From an uncultured Pelagibacteraceae bacterium (GTDB lineage Bacteria > Pseudomonadota > Alphaproteobacteria > Pelagibacterales > Pelagibacteraceae): a DNA stretch of 64,000 nucleotides. Location: positions 1 to 64,000 of the forward strand of contig CACFAI010000002.1 of the NCBI GenBank assembly GCA_902564265.1. Reading direction: 5' to 3'. The notes under the pieces were generated by a model. The model did not search any database, had not been told where the DNA came from, and saw only the letters and a list, made by a program, of their open reading frames with translations. Below, piece after piece: positions 7,987 through 19,591 of this stretch. Numbering within the stretch: position 1 is the first letter of the stretch; every line of letters starts with the position of its first letter. The position numbers and the translations under genes were made by a program.

Positions 7987-10541
7987 TATATTAAGTTATC
8001 ATCAATTTTGATTGCTGAAACAACTTTTTCATCACCAGATAACTTGATAATTCTAACACCTTGAGTATTTCTGCCTGCAGTTCTTATTTCCTTAACTGCA
8101 ACCCTTATTACTCTACCTTTGTTTGTAGATATCAATATTTCATCGCCATCAAAGACTGGAAAAGAAGATGCAATATTTCCATTTCTTGATGAGTTTACTA
8201 TACCTATAATGCCCTTGCCTCCCCTATTAGTAGTGCGAAATTCCTTATCATTTGTTCTTTTACCAAATCCATTTTCAGTTATTGAAAGTATATATCTACC
8301 CTCAACTTTGCCGTTTTTGTCAGATTTTTTTTCAATTTTTTCTACAATTGATAAAGAAACTATCTTATCTTTTTCCCCTAAATTTATTCCTTTAATGCCT
8401 TTAGAAGATCTACCTTTAAATAATCTTAGTTTTTTTGACTCAAATCTGATACATTTTCCATTTAAAGAGCTAAGCATTATATCTTGATTTTCTTTACAAA
8501 TTTTGACACCTATTATCTTGTCGTCATTATCTAGTTTCATTGCAATTTTGCCTGCTGTATTAATATTTAAAAAATCCTCTAAACTATTTTTTCTTATTTT
8601 TCCTTTAGCTGTTGCAAAAATAATATTTAAATCTTTAAATTCAGATTTATCTTCAGGTAGAGGCATTATCGAACTGATTGACTGGTGATTTTTTAATGGA
8701 AGAATATTATATAAAGATTTACCTCTTGAGCTAGCCGATCCTTCAGGTATTTTCCATGCTTTAAGTTTATAAACCATACCCTGTGTTGAGAAAAAAAGCA
8801 CAGAGGTATGTGTGTTCACAGATAACGTTTGAACTACAGAGTCTTCATCTCTAGTTTTAATTCCAGATTTGCCTTTGCCACCTCTTTTTTGTTTTTTAAC
8901 AATATCAAGTGCACCTCTTTTAATATATCCTTGTAAAGTAACCGTTATTAATACAGATTGTTTTTGAATAGTCTCTTCGATATCATAATTAAGAACTGCA
9001 TCAATTATTTTTGTTCTTCTTTCAACTGAATATTTTTCTTTTATTTCATTTAATTCATTACTGATAACTTTTAAAAGTTCTTTTCTAGAGTTTATTATTT
9101 TTTTAAAGGAGATTATTAAATTAGCTAATTTTTTTAATTCAACCTCTATTTCATTAATACCTAAAGCCGTAAGTTTTTGAAGCCTTAATTCTAAAATTGC
9201 CTCAACTTGCTTTAAGGAAAGAGAGTAAGTATTTTTATTTTTTTTATTATCAACTAATTTTAGTAATTTTTGAGATGATTTAATTTTCCAAGAAGCATTA
9301 AGTAAAGAATTTTTTGCTTGTTCTGGATTTTTTGAAGATCTTATAATCTTGATCACTTTATCAATATTTTCAACTGAAACTGATAAACCAATTAATATAT
9401 GAGCTCTATCTTCTGCTTTTCTTAAATCAAATTTTGTCTTTTTAACTACGACTTCTTCTCTAAATTTTAGGAAAGACTCTAAAAAATCTTTGAGATTACA
9501 GCTTTTTGGTTTTCTATCTACTATTGCTAAGGTATTGAAACTAAATGAAGATTCCAAAGAAGTATATTTATAAAGTTGTCTTTTAACTGTCTCTGGTTCT
9601 ATATTTCTTTTTAAATCAATTGCTACTCTTATACCTTCTCTATTTGACTCATCTCTAATGTCATTAATTCCCTCTATTTTCTTATTTCTTATTAGTTCAA
9701 CAATCTTTTCATTTAAAACAGACTTATTGACTTGATATGGAATTGAATTGATAACTAATCTTTCCTTACCATTTTTAAGTTGCTCTATTAAAACATCTCC
9801 CCTTACTTTAAAAGATCCTCTTCCAGTTTTGTATCCAGTTTTAATAATATCTTTACCTATTATTGTGCCGCCCGTAGGAAAATCAGGCCCTGGTATATGC
9901 TTCATTAATTCATTTATCTTAATATCTTTATTGTCTATAAGAGCTAAGGTAGCGTTTATCACTTCTGAAAGATTGTGTGGTGGTATACTGGTCGCCATAC
10001 CAACGGCAATTCCTCCAGCTCCATTTACTAATAAATTCGGGTATTGAGCAGGCAAAACCTCGGGTTCTTTTTCAGTTTCATCATAATTACTTTTAAATTC
10101 TACGGTGTCTTTATCAATGTCATCTATTAAATTTTGAGAAATCTTAGCTAATCTAGTCTCTGTGTACCTCATCGCAGCTGGAGGATCACCATCAACAGAA
10201 CCAAAATTTCCTTGACCATCAATTAGTGGTAAACTCATAGAAAAATCTTGAACCATTCTAACTAATGCATCATAAACAGCTTGATCACCATGAGGATGAT
10301 ATTTACCAATCACATCTCCTACTATTCTTGCAGATTTTCTGAATTGTTTACTCCAATCAAAACCACCTTTATGCATGGCATAAATTATTCTTCTATGAAC
10401 AGGTTTCAAACCATCTCTAATGTCTGGCAAAGCACGGCTAACAATTACGCTCATTGCATAAGAAAGATAGGATGAGCTCATCTCATCATACATTTCGATA
10501 GGTTTAATGTTATTTTTTATCTCTGTTTGCGATTTATCCAT
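7986..10541 (-). CDS. gyrA: DNA gyrase subunit A
   Basis: GyrA is the breakage-reunion subunit of gyrase. The 851-aa protein begins with the conserved [22 protein letters not shown] region, has catalytic Tyr126 in [10 protein letters not shown], and a C-terminal beta-pinwheel. The GyrA-box appears as [10 protein letters not shown], close to the canonical QRRGGKG. In the quinolone-determining region the residue equivalent to E. coli Ser83 is Gln87 (codon CAA at 10283-10281), while Asp91 (E. coli Asp87) is kept. It lies 9 bp downstream of ssb and is coupled to coaD. Confidence 0.97.
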   Translation of the reverse strand: MDKSQTEIKNNIKPIEMYDEMSSSYLSYAMSVIVSRALPDIRDGLKPVHRRIIYAMHKGGFDWSKQFRKSARIVGDVIGKYHPHGDQAVYDALVRMVQDFSMSLPLIDGQGNFGSVDGDPPAAMRYTETRLAKISQNLIDDIDKDTVEFKSNYDETEKEPEVLPAQYPNLLVNGAGGIAVGMATSIPPHNLSEVINATLALIDNKDIKINELMKHIPGPDFPTGGTIIGKDIIKTGYKTGRGSFKVRGDVLIEQLKNGKERLVINSIPYQVNKSVLNEKIVELIRNKKIEGINDIRDESNREGIRVAIDLKRNIEPETVKRQLYKYTSLESSFSFNTLAIVDRKPKSCNLKDFLESFLKFREEVVVKKTKFDLRKAEDRAHILIGLSVSVENIDKVIKIIRSSKNPEQAKNSLLNASWKIKSSQKLLKLVDNKKNKNTYSLSLKQVEAILELRLQKLTALGINEIEVELKKLANLIISFKKIINSRKELLKVISNELNEIKEKYSVERRTKIIDAVLNYDIEETIQKQSVLITVTLQGYIKRGALDIVKKQKRGGKGKSGIKTRDEDSVVQTLSVNTHTSVLFFSTQGMVYKLKAWKIPEGSASSRGKSLYNILPLKNHQSISSIMPLPEDKSEFKDLNIIFATAKGKIRKNSLEDFLNINTAGKIAMKLDNDDKIIGVKICKENQDIMLSSLNGKCIRFESKKLRLFKGRSSKGIKGINLGEKDKIVSLSIVEKIEKKSDKNGKVEGRYILSITENGFGKRTNDKEFRTTNRGGKGIIGIVNSSRNGNIASSFPVFDGDEILISTNKGRVIRVAVKEIRTAGRNTQGVRIIKLSGDEKVVSAIKIDDNLI

Positions 10542-10550
10542 AAAGATTAA

Positions 10551-10997
10551 TTAAAAAGGGATATCGTCATCTAAATCATTATCGGGTGCTTGGGAAATTT
10601 CATTTTTATTCTGAGGTGCATTTGCAATTGAAGATGAGGAATTATTACCTCCAAGCATTGTTAAAGATGAGTTATATCCTTGTATTAATATTTCTGTAGA
10701 ATATTTGTCTTGGCCAGATTGTTCATCTTTCCATTTTCTAGTGCTTAATTGACCTTCAATATAAACTTGAGCACCTTTTTTAAGATACTGTTGAACAACA
10801 TTAACAAGGCCTTCATTAAATACAACTACACGGTGCCACTCGGTTTTCTCTTTTTTTTCACCAGTGTTTTTATCTTTCCAGGATTGGCTAGTTGCAAGAC
10901 TAAGTCTAGCGACATTTTTACCATTTACCATCTGCTTTATCTCAGGATCTGCACCTAATCTGCCAATTAAAAGTACTTTATTTAAACTTCCAGCCAT
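10551..10997 (-). CDS. ssb: Single-stranded DNA-binding protein
   Basis: This 148-aa SSB has an N-terminal OB fold (about residues 1-112, beginning [19 protein letters not shown], with the conserved TEWHRVVVF segment), a short flexible linker rich in Asn, Ser and Gln, and the acidic protein-interaction tip DLDDDIPF. It protects single-stranded DNA and recruits repair factors. It is divergent from uvrA, the same pairing as in Escherichia coli, and heads the run into gyrA. Confidence 0.96.
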   Translation of the reverse strand: MAGSLNKVLLIGRLGADPEIKQMVNGKNVARLSLATSQSWKDKNTGEKKEKTEWHRVVVFNEGLVNVVQQYLKKGAQVYIEGQLSTRKWKDEQSGQDKYSTEILIQGYNSSLTMLGGNNSSSSIANAPQNKNEISQAPDNDLDDDIPF

Positions 10998-11068
10998 ATT
11001 ATTTTATATTAATTATATCACAAAAAGGATTTGATTATTAACTTTATTGAGCTAAAGCAAATAAAAAA

Positions 11069-13945
11069 ATGAACAAAAAGATAGTTATTAAGGGCGCAAA
11101 AGAACACAATTTGAGGAATATTTCTGTAGAGATTCCAAAGGACAAATTTGTAGTTATTACAGGTTTGTCAGGCTCTGGAAAATCTTCATTAGCATTCGAT
11201 ACTATCTATGCTGAAGGACAAAGAAGATATGTTGAAAGTCTTTCAGCTTACGCAAGACAGTTTTTAGATAAAATGAAAAAACCAAAAGTTGATTTTATTG
11301 AAGGATTAAGTCCAGCCATTTCAATTGAACAAAAAAATACATCAAAAAATCCAAGATCAACTGTAGCAACAGTAACAGAAATTTATGACTATATGAGAGT
11401 TCTCTACGCAAGAATTGGAACACCATACTCACCTTTTACAGGTAAAGAAATTAAATCTCAGACAGTTTCTCAAATTGTAGATAAGATTTTAGAATTACCA
11501 AAAAAATCAACTATTTTCTTATTTGCTCCAATAGTCAGGGGTAGAAAAGGAGAATATAAAAAAGAAATCTTATCATATAAAAAAAGAGGTTTTAGAAAAG
11601 TAAAAGTCGACGGCACACTTTATGACATTGATAAAACTCCAGACTTAAATAAAAAATTAAAACATGATATTTATATTCTGGTTGATAGAATTGTAATAAA
11701 TTCTGATTTGGGAAATAGACTTGCCGAAGGTATAGAAACATCATTGAATTTAGCGAATGGCCTTTTATTTGTTGAATATCAAAATGAAACATTGCCTGCT
11801 AAATTTAGAAAGACAGAAAAATTAACATTTTCCTCAAAATTTGCATGTCCTGAAAGTGGATTTACAATCGAAGAAATCGAACCAAGACTATTTTCTTTCA
11901 ATAGTCCTTATGGAGCTTGTGAGGAATGTGAGGGTATCGGTATAAAACTCAACGTTGATCCAAATCTTGTTGTCCCTGATGATAAAAAAAGTATTGCTCA
12001 GGGTGCTATTCAACCTTGGGCAAAAACAACTACTCTTTATTATGCTCAAACATTAACTTCTCTCGCAAAACATTATAAATTTTCTATGGATGAAAAATGG
12101 TCAAAATTGCCGAAAAAAATAAAAGATATAATTTTATATGGATCTGATGATGAAGAGATTAAATTTTCATATGATGATGGCTATGAAAAGTATTCCCATA
12201 AAAAAACGTTTGAAGGAGTTGTAAATAACTTAGAACGACGTTATTTAGAGACTGATAGTGATTGGAAAAGAGAAGAAATTTCTCAATATCAATCAGACAC
12301 AAAATGCGATATTTGCAAAGGCCACCGACTAAAAGATGAAGCGCTTTGTGTAAAAATAGATGGAAAACACATAAGTGAAGTAACTGAAAAATCTATAAGC
12401 GATGCTAAAGAATGGTTTAATAATTTGTCAAAGAAACTTGATCAGAGAAAACTTAAAATATCAGAACATATTCTTAAAGAAATAAATGAGAGACTAAATT
12501 TTCTTCTGAATGTTGGTCTTGATTACCTAACATTATCAAGAGAGTCAGGAACTTTATCTGGTGGTGAAGCTCAAAGAATTAGACTTGCATCCCAAATTGG
12601 TTCAGGTCTAACAGGAGTTTTATATGTATTAGATGAACCATCAATTGGTTTGCATCAAAAGGACAATGTAAAATTAATAAATGCTTTAAAAAGATTACGA
12701 GATTTAGGAAATACAGTAATTGTTGTTGAACACGATACAGAAACAATAGAAAATGCAGACCACATCTTAGATCTTGGACCTCAAGCAGGTAGCAAAGGCG
12801 GTGAAGTTGTTGCAGAAGGCAATCTTAAAGATATTATTAAAAATGATAACAGCATTACAGGAAAATATTTATCTTCTAAATATTTTATACCAATTCCAAA
12901 AAAAAGAAGATTGGCAAAAAATGGAAGGTTTTTACAAATTAATGGGGCCTCCGGTAATAATTTGAAGAATGTTGATTTAAAAATTCCATTTGGAACTTTT
13001 ACATGTGTTACTGGTGTTTCAGGAAGTGGAAAATCCACTTTAGTGTTACAAACGCTTTACAATGCTCTTAACTTATCTTTGAACAATAACAAATCTAGAA
13101 AGATACCAATGCCATTCAAAGGTTTTAAAGGTATCGAATTGATTGATAAAGTAATTGATATTGATCAATCTCCTATTGGAAGAACTCCAAGATCTAATCC
13201 AGCAACTTACACAGGTGCATTTGGACCAATTAGAGATTGGTTTACTAATTTACCAGAGTCAAAAAGTAGAGGTTACAAACCTGGAAGATTTTCTTTCAAT
13301 GTTAAAGGTGGAAGATGTGAGGCATGTGAAGGTGATGGTGTAATAACTTATGAAATGCATTTCCTTCCAGATGTTTATGTAACATGTGATGAATGTAAGG
13401 GCAGCAGATACAATAGGGAAACTCTTGAAATAAAATTTAAAGGAAAAAGCATCGCTGAAGTTTTAGATATGACCGTTGAGGAAGGATGTGATTTCTTTGA
13501 AAATATAGCTACTATAAGATCAAAGTTATTAACATTAAAAAAAGTTGGATTAGGTTATATAAAAATTGGTCAACAAGCTACAACCCTATCCGGTGGTGAA
13601 GCTCAAAGAATAAAATTAGCAAAAGAATTATCAAAAAGATCTACAGGAAGAACAATTTATATTTTGGATGAACCTACAACTGGTTTACACCAACATGATA
13701 TAAAAAAATTATTAGAAATATTGCACACTTTCGTTGCAACAGGTAATACAGTTGTTGTCATTGAGCACAATTTAGATGTTATCAAAACTGCTGATTACGT
13801 CGTCGATATGGGTCCAGATGGCGGTGTTAAAGGTGGACAAGTAATCGCAGAAGGAAAACCTGAAGATATATGCAATACAGAAAAGAGTTATACAGGTAAA
13901 TTTCTAAAGCCTTTACTAAACGGAAAATTTAAAAAAATTGCATAA
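11069..13945 (+). CDS. uvrA: UvrABC system protein A
   Basis: UvrA is the damage-sensing ATPase of nucleotide excision repair. The 958-aa protein has two ABC modules: Walker [10 protein letters not shown] (32-40) and GVSGSGKST in the C-terminal half, with signature motifs [13 protein letters not shown] and [13 protein letters not shown]. The C-terminal zinc finger CEACEGDG...CDECKG is complete. In the N-terminal finger the second cysteine is Ser (CPESG, then CEEC), so it has three of four usual ligands. No GTTC-N7-GTTC type LexA site was seen in the 71-bp gap to ssb. Confidence 0.97.
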   Translation: MNKKIVIKGAKEHNLRNISVEIPKDKFVVITGLSGSGKSSLAFDTIYAEGQRRYVESLSAYARQFLDKMKKPKVDFIEGLSPAISIEQKNTSKNPRSTVATVTEIYDYMRVLYARIGTPYSPFTGKEIKSQTVSQIVDKILELPKKSTIFLFAPIVRGRKGEYKKEILSYKKRGFRKVKVDGTLYDIDKTPDLNKKLKHDIYILVDRIVINSDLGNRLAEGIETSLNLANGLLFVEYQNETLPAKFRKTEKLTFSSKFACPESGFTIEEIEPRLFSFNSPYGACEECEGIGIKLNVDPNLVVPDDKKSIAQGAIQPWAKTTTLYYAQTLTSLAKHYKFSMDEKWSKLPKKIKDIILYGSDDEEIKFSYDDGYEKYSHKKTFEGVVNNLERRYLETDSDWKREEISQYQSDTKCDICKGHRLKDEALCVKIDGKHISEVTEKSISDAKEWFNNLSKKLDQRKLKISEHILKEINERLNFLLNVGLDYLTLSRESGTLSGGEAQRIRLASQIGSGLTGVLYVLDEPSIGLHQKDNVKLINALKRLRDLGNTVIVVEHDTETIENADHILDLGPQAGSKGGEVVAEGNLKDIIKNDNSITGKYLSSKYFIPIPKKRRLAKNGRFLQINGASGNNLKNVDLKIPFGTFTCVTGVSGSGKSTLVLQTLYNALNLSLNNNKSRKIPMPFKGFKGIELIDKVIDIDQSPIGRTPRSNPATYTGAFGPIRDWFTNLPESKSRGYKPGRFSFNVKGGRCEACEGDGVITYEMHFLPDVYVTCDECKGSRYNRETLEIKFKGKSIAEVLDMTVEEGCDFFENIATIRSKLLTLKKVGLGYIKIGQQATTLSGGEAQRIKLAKELSKRSTGRTIYILDEPTTGLHQHDIKKLLEILHTFVATGNTVVVIEHNLDVIKTADYVVDMGPDGGVKGGQVIAEGKPEDICNTEKSYTGKFLKPLLNGKFKKIA

Positions 13946-13972
13946 TCAAATAAAATTTGATAAATTAATCTT

Positions 13973-14575
13973 ATGTTAAGTATTTTAAGTTCCCTCTCAA
14001 GAACAATACACTACTCTCTTGCTATATCAGTTTTACTGTTCGTAGCTCTTTTTTTCCTGAATGGTGGTTTTGATTTTGATTTATTATTTTGGAGCTGGTT
14101 ATTTAGGTATATCCACGTACTTGTTGGAATAATGTGGATTGGATTATTGTGGTATTTCAATTTTGTTCAAATTCCTAATATGGCAAAAATACCTGATGAA
14201 CAAAAACCAGCCATTAGCAAAGTAATTGCACCCTCTGCCCTTTTTTGGTTTAGATGGGCAGCTTTTGCAACAATTGTATCTGGTTTAATCTTGTCATATC
14301 TCAATGGGTATTTGCATGATGCAATGACACTTGGCATTGGATCAGGTGGAGGCAAAAGTACAGCGATTGGAATAGGAATGTGGCTAGGTTTAATTATGGC
14401 TTTTAATGTTTGGTTTGTTATATGGCCAAATCAGAAAAAAGCTTTAGGCATGGTTGAAACAGATCCAGAAAACAAAGCTAAAGCTGCAAAAACAGCAATG
14501 GTTTTTTCAAGAACTAATACTTTATTATCTCTACCAATGTTACTATCAATGGTAGCAGCCCAAAACTTATATTAA
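13973..14575 (+). CDS. Membrane protein resembling the PuuD membrane domain
   Basis: This 200-aa protein has about five transmembrane segments (around residues 15-30, 40-62, 92-110, 130-150 and 178-196) with a histidine in YIHVLVGIMWIGLLWYFNFV, a pattern like the N-terminal membrane domain of urate hydroxylase PuuD. That family is associated with a cytochrome domain, which is absent here. A glycine-rich loop (GIGSGGGKS) lies in the middle and should not be read as a Walker motif. The function is uncertain. It ends tail to tail with secF, sharing TTAA. Confidence 0.65.
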   Translation: MLSILSSLSRTIHYSLAISVLLFVALFFLNGGFDFDLLFWSWLFRYIHVLVGIMWIGLLWYFNFVQIPNMAKIPDEQKPAISKVIAPSALFWFRWAAFATIVSGLILSYLNGYLHDAMTLGIGSGGGKSTAIGIGMWLGLIMAFNVWFVIWPNQKKALGMVETDPENKAKAAKTAMVFSRTNTLLSLPMLLSMVAAQNLY

Positions 14576-15468
14576 TTATCTTCCTTAAGAACTGTTTTTT
14601 GTGAAACTTTAAAGAAAACTAGAAGTGGATTTGCTATGAAAATCGAGGAATAGGTTCCTAAAATAACACCCAGGATCATAGCTAATGAAAAACCTTTTAA
14701 TATTTCTCCACCAAACAAAAAGATTGAAACTAAGGCTAACAACGTTGTTGAAGAAGTAATTATGGTACGTGATAAAGTTTCATTAATTGATAAGTTAGTA
14801 AGATCAAATATCTTAATATCTGAGTATTTTTTTAAATTCTCCCTTACACGGTCATAAATTACGACAGTATCGTTCATTGAATAACCTACAATAGTTAAAA
14901 CAGCTGCTACAATTGACAAATTTATTTCTAAACTTAATGCTGAAAAAATTCCAAGAGTAATTATAACATCATGGAATAAAGCAGCTATTGCACCAACACT
15001 AAATTGCCATTCAAAACGTATCCAAATATAGATTAGCATTGCAATTAACGATAAGCATATAGCAGTTACTCCGGCTTTTAATAATTCTGAACTTACTTTA
15101 GGTCCTACATTTTCAACTCTTCTGAAAGAAAAATCTTGAGTTAATTCTTGTGAAAGATTTTTTTGTAAATTTTCAATGAACTCTGGATCATTAAGTTCGT
15201 CTCTTTTAAATTTAACTACAAAATCATTATCACTTCCGAAATTTTTAATTGAAATCTTACCTAAGTTCAATTTATTAAAACTTGATCTTAAAACTTCAAT
15301 ATCAGGTTTTTCAGTCTCAACACGAATTTCAATTAAAGTTCCACCTTTAAAATCAACTCCATAATTCAAACCTTTAAATATTAAAAAAATTAATGAAAGT
15401 AATATTAATGTAATAGAAAATATATTCAATGACTTATAATATTGATTAAATTTATAATCCTTTTTCAT
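14572..15468 (-). CDS. secF: Protein translocase subunit SecF
   Basis: SecF works with SecD to drive late steps of Sec-dependent export using the proton-motive force. The 298-aa protein has one N-terminal membrane segment, the GGTLIEIRVE segment beginning the periplasmic domain, and five C-terminal membrane segments with ALFHDVIITLG and GYSMNDTVVIYDRVRE, hallmarks of SecF. The ATG overlaps the secD stop as ATGA. Confidence 0.96.
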   Translation of the reverse strand: MKKDYKFNQYYKSLNIFSITLILLSLIFLIFKGLNYGVDFKGGTLIEIRVETEKPDIEVLRSSFNKLNLGKISIKNFGSDNDFVVKFKRDELNDPEFIENLQKNLSQELTQDFSFRRVENVGPKVSSELLKAGVTAICLSLIAMLIYIWIRFEWQFSVGAIAALFHDVIITLGIFSALSLEINLSIVAAVLTIVGYSMNDTVVIYDRVRENLKKYSDIKIFDLTNLSINETLSRTIITSSTTLLALVSIFLFGGEILKGFSLAMILGVILGTYSSIFIANPLLVFFKVSQKTVLKEDN

Positions 15469-17018
15469 TTTATAATAATTTCCTTATGTTTGTTAATTTT
15501 TACATAAATAGATGTAAGTAATCGCGCGATAAAAAAAACTGAAAATAGAGTTGTTAATATTCCAACACATAACGTGATTGAAAATCCTTTAACGGGTCCT
15601 GATCCAAAAATAAACAGAATTATTGCAGCTATTATTGTTGTTATATTTGCGTCTAAAATTGTAATTTTTGATTTTGAGTATCCAATATCAAAAGCTATTA
15701 GATTATTTTTTTCTTTACTTGTTTCTTCCTTTATTCTTTCAAAGATTAAGACATTTGCATCTACAGCCATACCAACTGTTAAAATTATTCCTGCGATTCC
15801 CGGAAGAGTAAGGGTTGCTTCTAATAATGTTAAAATGCTAATTAGTAAAATCAAATTAATAATAAGCGTAAAATTTGCAATGATACCAAAAATTCTATAT
15901 TTTAATGTCATAAACCCTATGACTAATAAAAATCCTATTATGAGTGAAAGTATTCCTGCATTAATAGAATCTTGTCCTAAATCAGGTCCTACTGTTCTTT
16001 CTTCGATAATATTTAATGGAGCTGGTAAAGCACCAGACCTTAATAATAAAGCTAGATCTGTTGCAGATTGAAAAGTAAAACCTCCACTTATTTGACCTGA
16101 TCCCCCTGCAATCACATCCCTTATTACGGGAGCACTTATTATTTGACCATCTAGAACTATAGCGAGACGTGTGCCTATATTTCTTTTTGTTGCTTGAGCA
16201 AATCTTTTAGATCCAACTCTATCAAGTGTAAAACTTACAACTGTTTGATTATTTAATGAATCCATACGAGGACTTGCATCAACTAAATTATCTCCACTTA
16301 TAATAACTCTTTTACTTAATAATAGTTCTTCACCTGTTTCTATTAATTTAAGTTTTTCAGTTCCAAAAGACTCGTTTGAACTCTTTGATTCAAGTCTAAA
16401 TGCAAGATCTGCAGTTTTACCTAATAAAGATTTAATCCTGTCTGGATTGTCAAGACCTGGGAGTTCAAGCAAAATTCTATCATTACCTCTTTTTAAAATA
16501 TTTGGCTCATTAGTACCAACCTCATCAACTCTTTTTCGAACGATTTCTATTGCTTGATCTAATGATGCATTTTTGATCAGTATAATTCCATATTTACTTA
16601 GCTCTAAATTAAAAACATCGCCATTAATCTTAACATTCAGTTGGTGACCTTTGTATTGAAAATAATAAGGATTGATCGTACTTTCTTTATCATTAAAAAT
16701 TTTTTCAACCTTTTCAACATCATCTTTGGAAACTTTAAGCTTAATTAATTTATCATCAAGTTTTAAACTTAAAATCTTAATTTTATTTTTTTTAAAATAA
16801 TCTTTTATTTCTAATAATTTTGATTGTAATTTTTGTTTAATTACGGGTTCATTATCAAGTTCTAATAACAAATAGGAACCACCTTGAAGATCTAAACCTA
16901 ATTTAATTTTTTTTTGATTATCTAAATCTAAATCTAAAAAATTTGATGATGAAACAATCACCATAAAAAGAGTGAACAGTGCTATCAAAGTGATCTTCAG
17001 TTTTGAAAAATATAACAC
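15465..17018 (-). CDS. secD: Protein translocase subunit SecD
   Basis: SecD is the larger SecDF subunit. The 517-aa protein has an N-terminal membrane segment, the motif LGLDLQGGSYLLLE, a large periplasmic domain (about residues 60-345), and six C-terminal segments with VGMAVDANVLIFERIKEE. At 517 aa it sits at the short end of the family. It follows yajC by 6 bp and overlaps secF by 4 bp, giving the usual yajC-secD-secF order. Confidence 0.96.
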   Translation of the reverse strand: MLYFSKLKITLIALFTLFMVIVSSSNFLDLDLDNQKKIKLGLDLQGGSYLLLELDNEPVIKQKLQSKLLEIKDYFKKNKIKILSLKLDDKLIKLKVSKDDVEKVEKIFNDKESTINPYYFQYKGHQLNVKINGDVFNLELSKYGIILIKNASLDQAIEIVRKRVDEVGTNEPNILKRGNDRILLELPGLDNPDRIKSLLGKTADLAFRLESKSSNESFGTEKLKLIETGEELLLSKRVIISGDNLVDASPRMDSLNNQTVVSFTLDRVGSKRFAQATKRNIGTRLAIVLDGQIISAPVIRDVIAGGSGQISGGFTFQSATDLALLLRSGALPAPLNIIEERTVGPDLGQDSINAGILSLIIGFLLVIGFMTLKYRIFGIIANFTLIINLILLISILTLLEATLTLPGIAGIILTVGMAVDANVLIFERIKEETSKEKNNLIAFDIGYSKSKITILDANITTIIAAIILFIFGSGPVKGFSITLCVGILTTLFSVFFIARLLTSIYVKINKHKEIIIK

Positions 17019-17024
17019 TTAAAA

Positions 17025-17312
17025 TTATTTTTTTTGGTCAGTATTATTTATTAGGGCTTGAATACCTGTAGATTTTATAACTTCAACTTTGACATTATCA
17101 GTTATAGCAATTTCTGCTTTATCACCATCAATAATTCTTTCGACAGTACCTATTATTCCACCAGAGGTGATAACTTTGTCTCCTCTTTTTAAGTTTTCAA
17201 CCATTAACTTATGTTCCTTAACTTTTTTTTGTTGTGGTCTTATTAAGAAAAAATAAAAAATAACAAAAATTAGAATTAAAGGTATTAATGATGCAAATCC
17301 TGATTCATTCAT
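17025..17312 (-). CDS. yajC: Preprotein translocase subunit YajC
   Basis: This 95-aa single-pass membrane protein has the family hallmark FFLIRPQQKKVKEH directly after its transmembrane segment and a cytoplasmic domain with GDKVITSGGIIGTV. YajC associates with SecDF and the Sec translocon. It lies upstream of secD and 45 bp downstream of serS. Confidence 0.95.
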   Translation of the reverse strand: MNESGFASLIPLILIFVIFYFFLIRPQQKKVKEHKLMVENLKRGDKVITSGGIIGTVERIIDGDKAEIAITDNVKVEVIKSTGIQALINNTDQKK

Positions 17313-17357
17313 AATAATAAATTGGTTTTTATACTATTAGATTAATTAACACAACTC

Positions 17358-18614
17358 CTAATTCGATGTAATTTTATCTATATTATCCATGTATGGTTTT
17401 AATACGTCGGGTATTATAATTGACCCATCTTTATCTTGGTAATTCTCAAGGATTGCAATCATAGTTCTTCCAATCGCAAGTCCACTTCCATTTAGTGTAC
17501 CTATATAATTTTTTTCATTTTTTGAATTTTTATATTTAGCTTTCATTCTTCTAGCTTGAAAAGTCCCACATGTTGAGCAACTTGAAATTTCTCTATATTT
17601 TTTTTCTGAAGGTAGCCAAACTTCAATGTCAAAAGTTTTTTGAGCACTGAAACCCATATCTCCAGTACAAAGCTCAACGACTCTATATGGTAGGTCCAGT
17701 TTATCTAAAATTCCTGATGCACATTTAGTCATTCTTTCTAATTCCTCCTCACATTTTTGAGGCTCCACTAAGCTTACAAGTTCAACTTTATAAAATTGGT
17801 GCTGTCTAATCATTCCTTTTGTGTCTTTACCATAACTTCCAGCCTCTTTTCTAAAACAAGGGGTAGATGCTACATATCTCAAAGGTAACTCTTTTATATC
17901 AAGAGTTTTTTCTCTAGCCATATTAGTTAAAATAACTTCTGCGGTTGGAATTAAAAATTTTCTATTTTTGTCATCAATTTTCACTTCAAATTGGTCTGAC
18001 TCAAATTTTGGAAGTTGTCCAGTACCTAACATTGTATCAAAGTTGGCAAGTAATGGTGGGGATATTTCTTCATAACCATTTTCTTTTGTATGAACGTCAA
18101 TCATGAAATTTGATAAAGCTCTTTCTAATTTTGCAAGTTTGTTTTTTACAAATACAAATCTTGATCCAGATGTCTTTGTGGCTAAATCAAAATCAAGCAT
18201 ATTTAAATTTTCTCCTATTTCATAGTGGGACTTAATCTTAAATTCTTTTTTTTTAATAGATCCTTTTTTTTTAACTTCTATATTTGAAGTTTCGTCCTTA
18301 CCCTCTGGTACATCTGATAATGGCGTATTAGGTATTGATGATAATATTTCATTTAAGTTTTGGCTAATTGACAGTTGTTTTGTTTGAAGAGTGTTTATTT
18401 TATCAGTAAGTTCTTTAGATTTTTTAAATAAAGATTTGTCTTTAATTTTTGAAATTTTTTTTTTTTCAGATTCTAATTTTTCTTTTTCTTGAATTAAAAA
18501 CCTATTTTCTTTATCTAAATCTAAAATTTTATCTAACTTTATGTCGACATTTCTTTTTTTTATTTTATCTGAGAATTCTTTAAAATTTTCTCTAATTTCT
18601 TTTATATTATGCAT
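17358..18614 (-). CDS. serS: Seryl-tRNA synthetase
   Basis: This 418-aa class II synthetase has a long N-terminal coiled-coil arm (about residues 28-105, very Lys/Glu rich), which recognises the long variable arm of tRNA-Ser. The catalytic core carries motif 2 (TPCFRKEAGSYGKDTKG...RQHQFYKVE) and motif 3 (NGSGLAIGRTMIAILENYQ). The start overlaps the end of tatC by 8 bp. A tRNA-Ser gene is present near the left edge. Confidence 0.97.
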   Translation of the reverse strand: MHNIKEIRENFKEFSDKIKKRNVDIKLDKILDLDKENRFLIQEKEKLESEKKKISKIKDKSLFKKSKELTDKINTLQTKQLSISQNLNEILSSIPNTPLSDVPEGKDETSNIEVKKKGSIKKKEFKIKSHYEIGENLNMLDFDLATKTSGSRFVFVKNKLAKLERALSNFMIDVHTKENGYEEISPPLLANFDTMLGTGQLPKFESDQFEVKIDDKNRKFLIPTAEVILTNMAREKTLDIKELPLRYVASTPCFRKEAGSYGKDTKGMIRQHQFYKVELVSLVEPQKCEEELERMTKCASGILDKLDLPYRVVELCTGDMGFSAQKTFDIEVWLPSEKKYREISSCSTCGTFQARRMKAKYKNSKNEKNYIGTLNGSGLAIGRTMIAILENYQDKDGSIIIPDVLKPYMDNIDKITSN

Positions 18615-19368
18615 TCTCTTCTACTTTTTTTTCAATCATTTTTACTGAAATTATAGATAATTCATATAAAATTAATAATGGAATCGCTAAACCAATTTGT
18701 GTAATTGGATCAGGAGGTGTAAGTATTGCAGCTGCTGTAAAAATAATAATTACAACATACTTTCTTCTTTTTTTAAGAAATTCTGAATCAATAAGACCAA
18801 TTCTAGCTAGCAATGATAACACAACAGGTAATTGAAAACTTAATCCAAAAGCAAAAATTAATTTCATAACCAATGAAAGATATTCGTTAACTTTAGCTTC
18901 AAGTTGTATTGGCAATGTTGTGGTCAAACCAGTGCTCTCAAATGATAAGAAAAATTTAAAGGCTAAAGGCATAATTAAATAATAAACCAGCATTCCACCC
19001 AAAAGAAACAAAATTGGAGTTACAACTAAATACGGCATGATTGCAGACTTTTCATGTTCATATAAACCTGGAGCAATAAATTTCCAAATTTGAATTAATA
19101 TAAAAGGACTAGTAAAAAAGAATGCAGTAAAAAAGGATACTTTAATGTATGTTAAAAAAGTTTCTTGTAATGCGGTAAAGATTAATCTTCTTTGAATTTC
19201 ACTATTCTTTACAGCTTCAGCATAAGGATCTACAAGAAAATTATATATTTCTTCAGAAAAAATATAACAAATGACAAATAAAACTAATAAAAAAACAAAA
19301 GATTGAATTAATCTTTTTCTTAACTCAGTCAAATGACTAATAAAACCCTCTTCTTTATTTTGACTCAT
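18607..19368 (-). CDS. tatC: Twin-arginine translocase subunit TatC
   Basis: TatC is the multispanning receptor for twin-arginine signal peptides. The 253-aa protein shows the N-terminal HLTELRKRLIQS motif, six hydrophobic segments and the conserved segment FGLSFQLPVVLSLLARIGL with RKYVVIIIFTAAAILTPPDP. It overlaps tatB by 14 bp. The M48 lipoprotein at 3,960 is a candidate substrate. Confidence 0.96.
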   Translation of the reverse strand: MSQNKEEGFISHLTELRKRLIQSFVFLLVLFVICYIFSEEIYNFLVDPYAEAVKNSEIQRRLIFTALQETFLTYIKVSFFTAFFFTSPFILIQIWKFIAPGLYEHEKSAIMPYLVVTPILFLLGGMLVYYLIMPLAFKFFLSFESTGLTTTLPIQLEAKVNEYLSLVMKLIFAFGLSFQLPVVLSLLARIGLIDSEFLKKRRKYVVIIIFTAAAILTPPDPITQIGLAIPLLILYELSIISVKMIEKKVEENA

Positions 19369-19588
19369 CTTTTTTTAAATCCTTTTTATCTTTGTTTTCT
19401 TTATCTTCGTAATCAAGAGGATTTTCCTCAAAATTAGAAACTTCTGATTGAACAGTGTTAATATATCTTTTGATTGAACCAAACCAACTTCCAATTTTTT
19501 TTAAAACGATTGGAAAATCTTTTGGACCAATTATAACTACTGCTAGACCAATTATTAACAGTAATTCAAACCAGCCAATTTGTGGCAT
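19355..19588 (-). CDS. tatB: Twin-arginine translocase subunit TatB
   Basis: This 77-aa protein has the TatB N-terminus MPQIGWFELLLIIGLAVVIIGPKDFP, with the Glu in the membrane helix (WFELL) and G-P hinge that distinguish TatB from TatA, followed by an amphipathic helix and a charged tail. It is shorter than many TatB proteins. It sits 3 bp after tatA. Confidence 0.93.
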   Translation of the reverse strand: MPQIGWFELLLIIGLAVVIIGPKDFPIVLKKIGSWFGSIKRYINTVQSEVSNFEENPLDYEDKENKDKKDLKKDESK

Positions 19589-19591
19589 TGA

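Noticed and set aside
10998-11068. Possible LexA site between ssb and uvrA
   Set aside because: No GTTC-N7-GTTC or similar dyad was found by eye.
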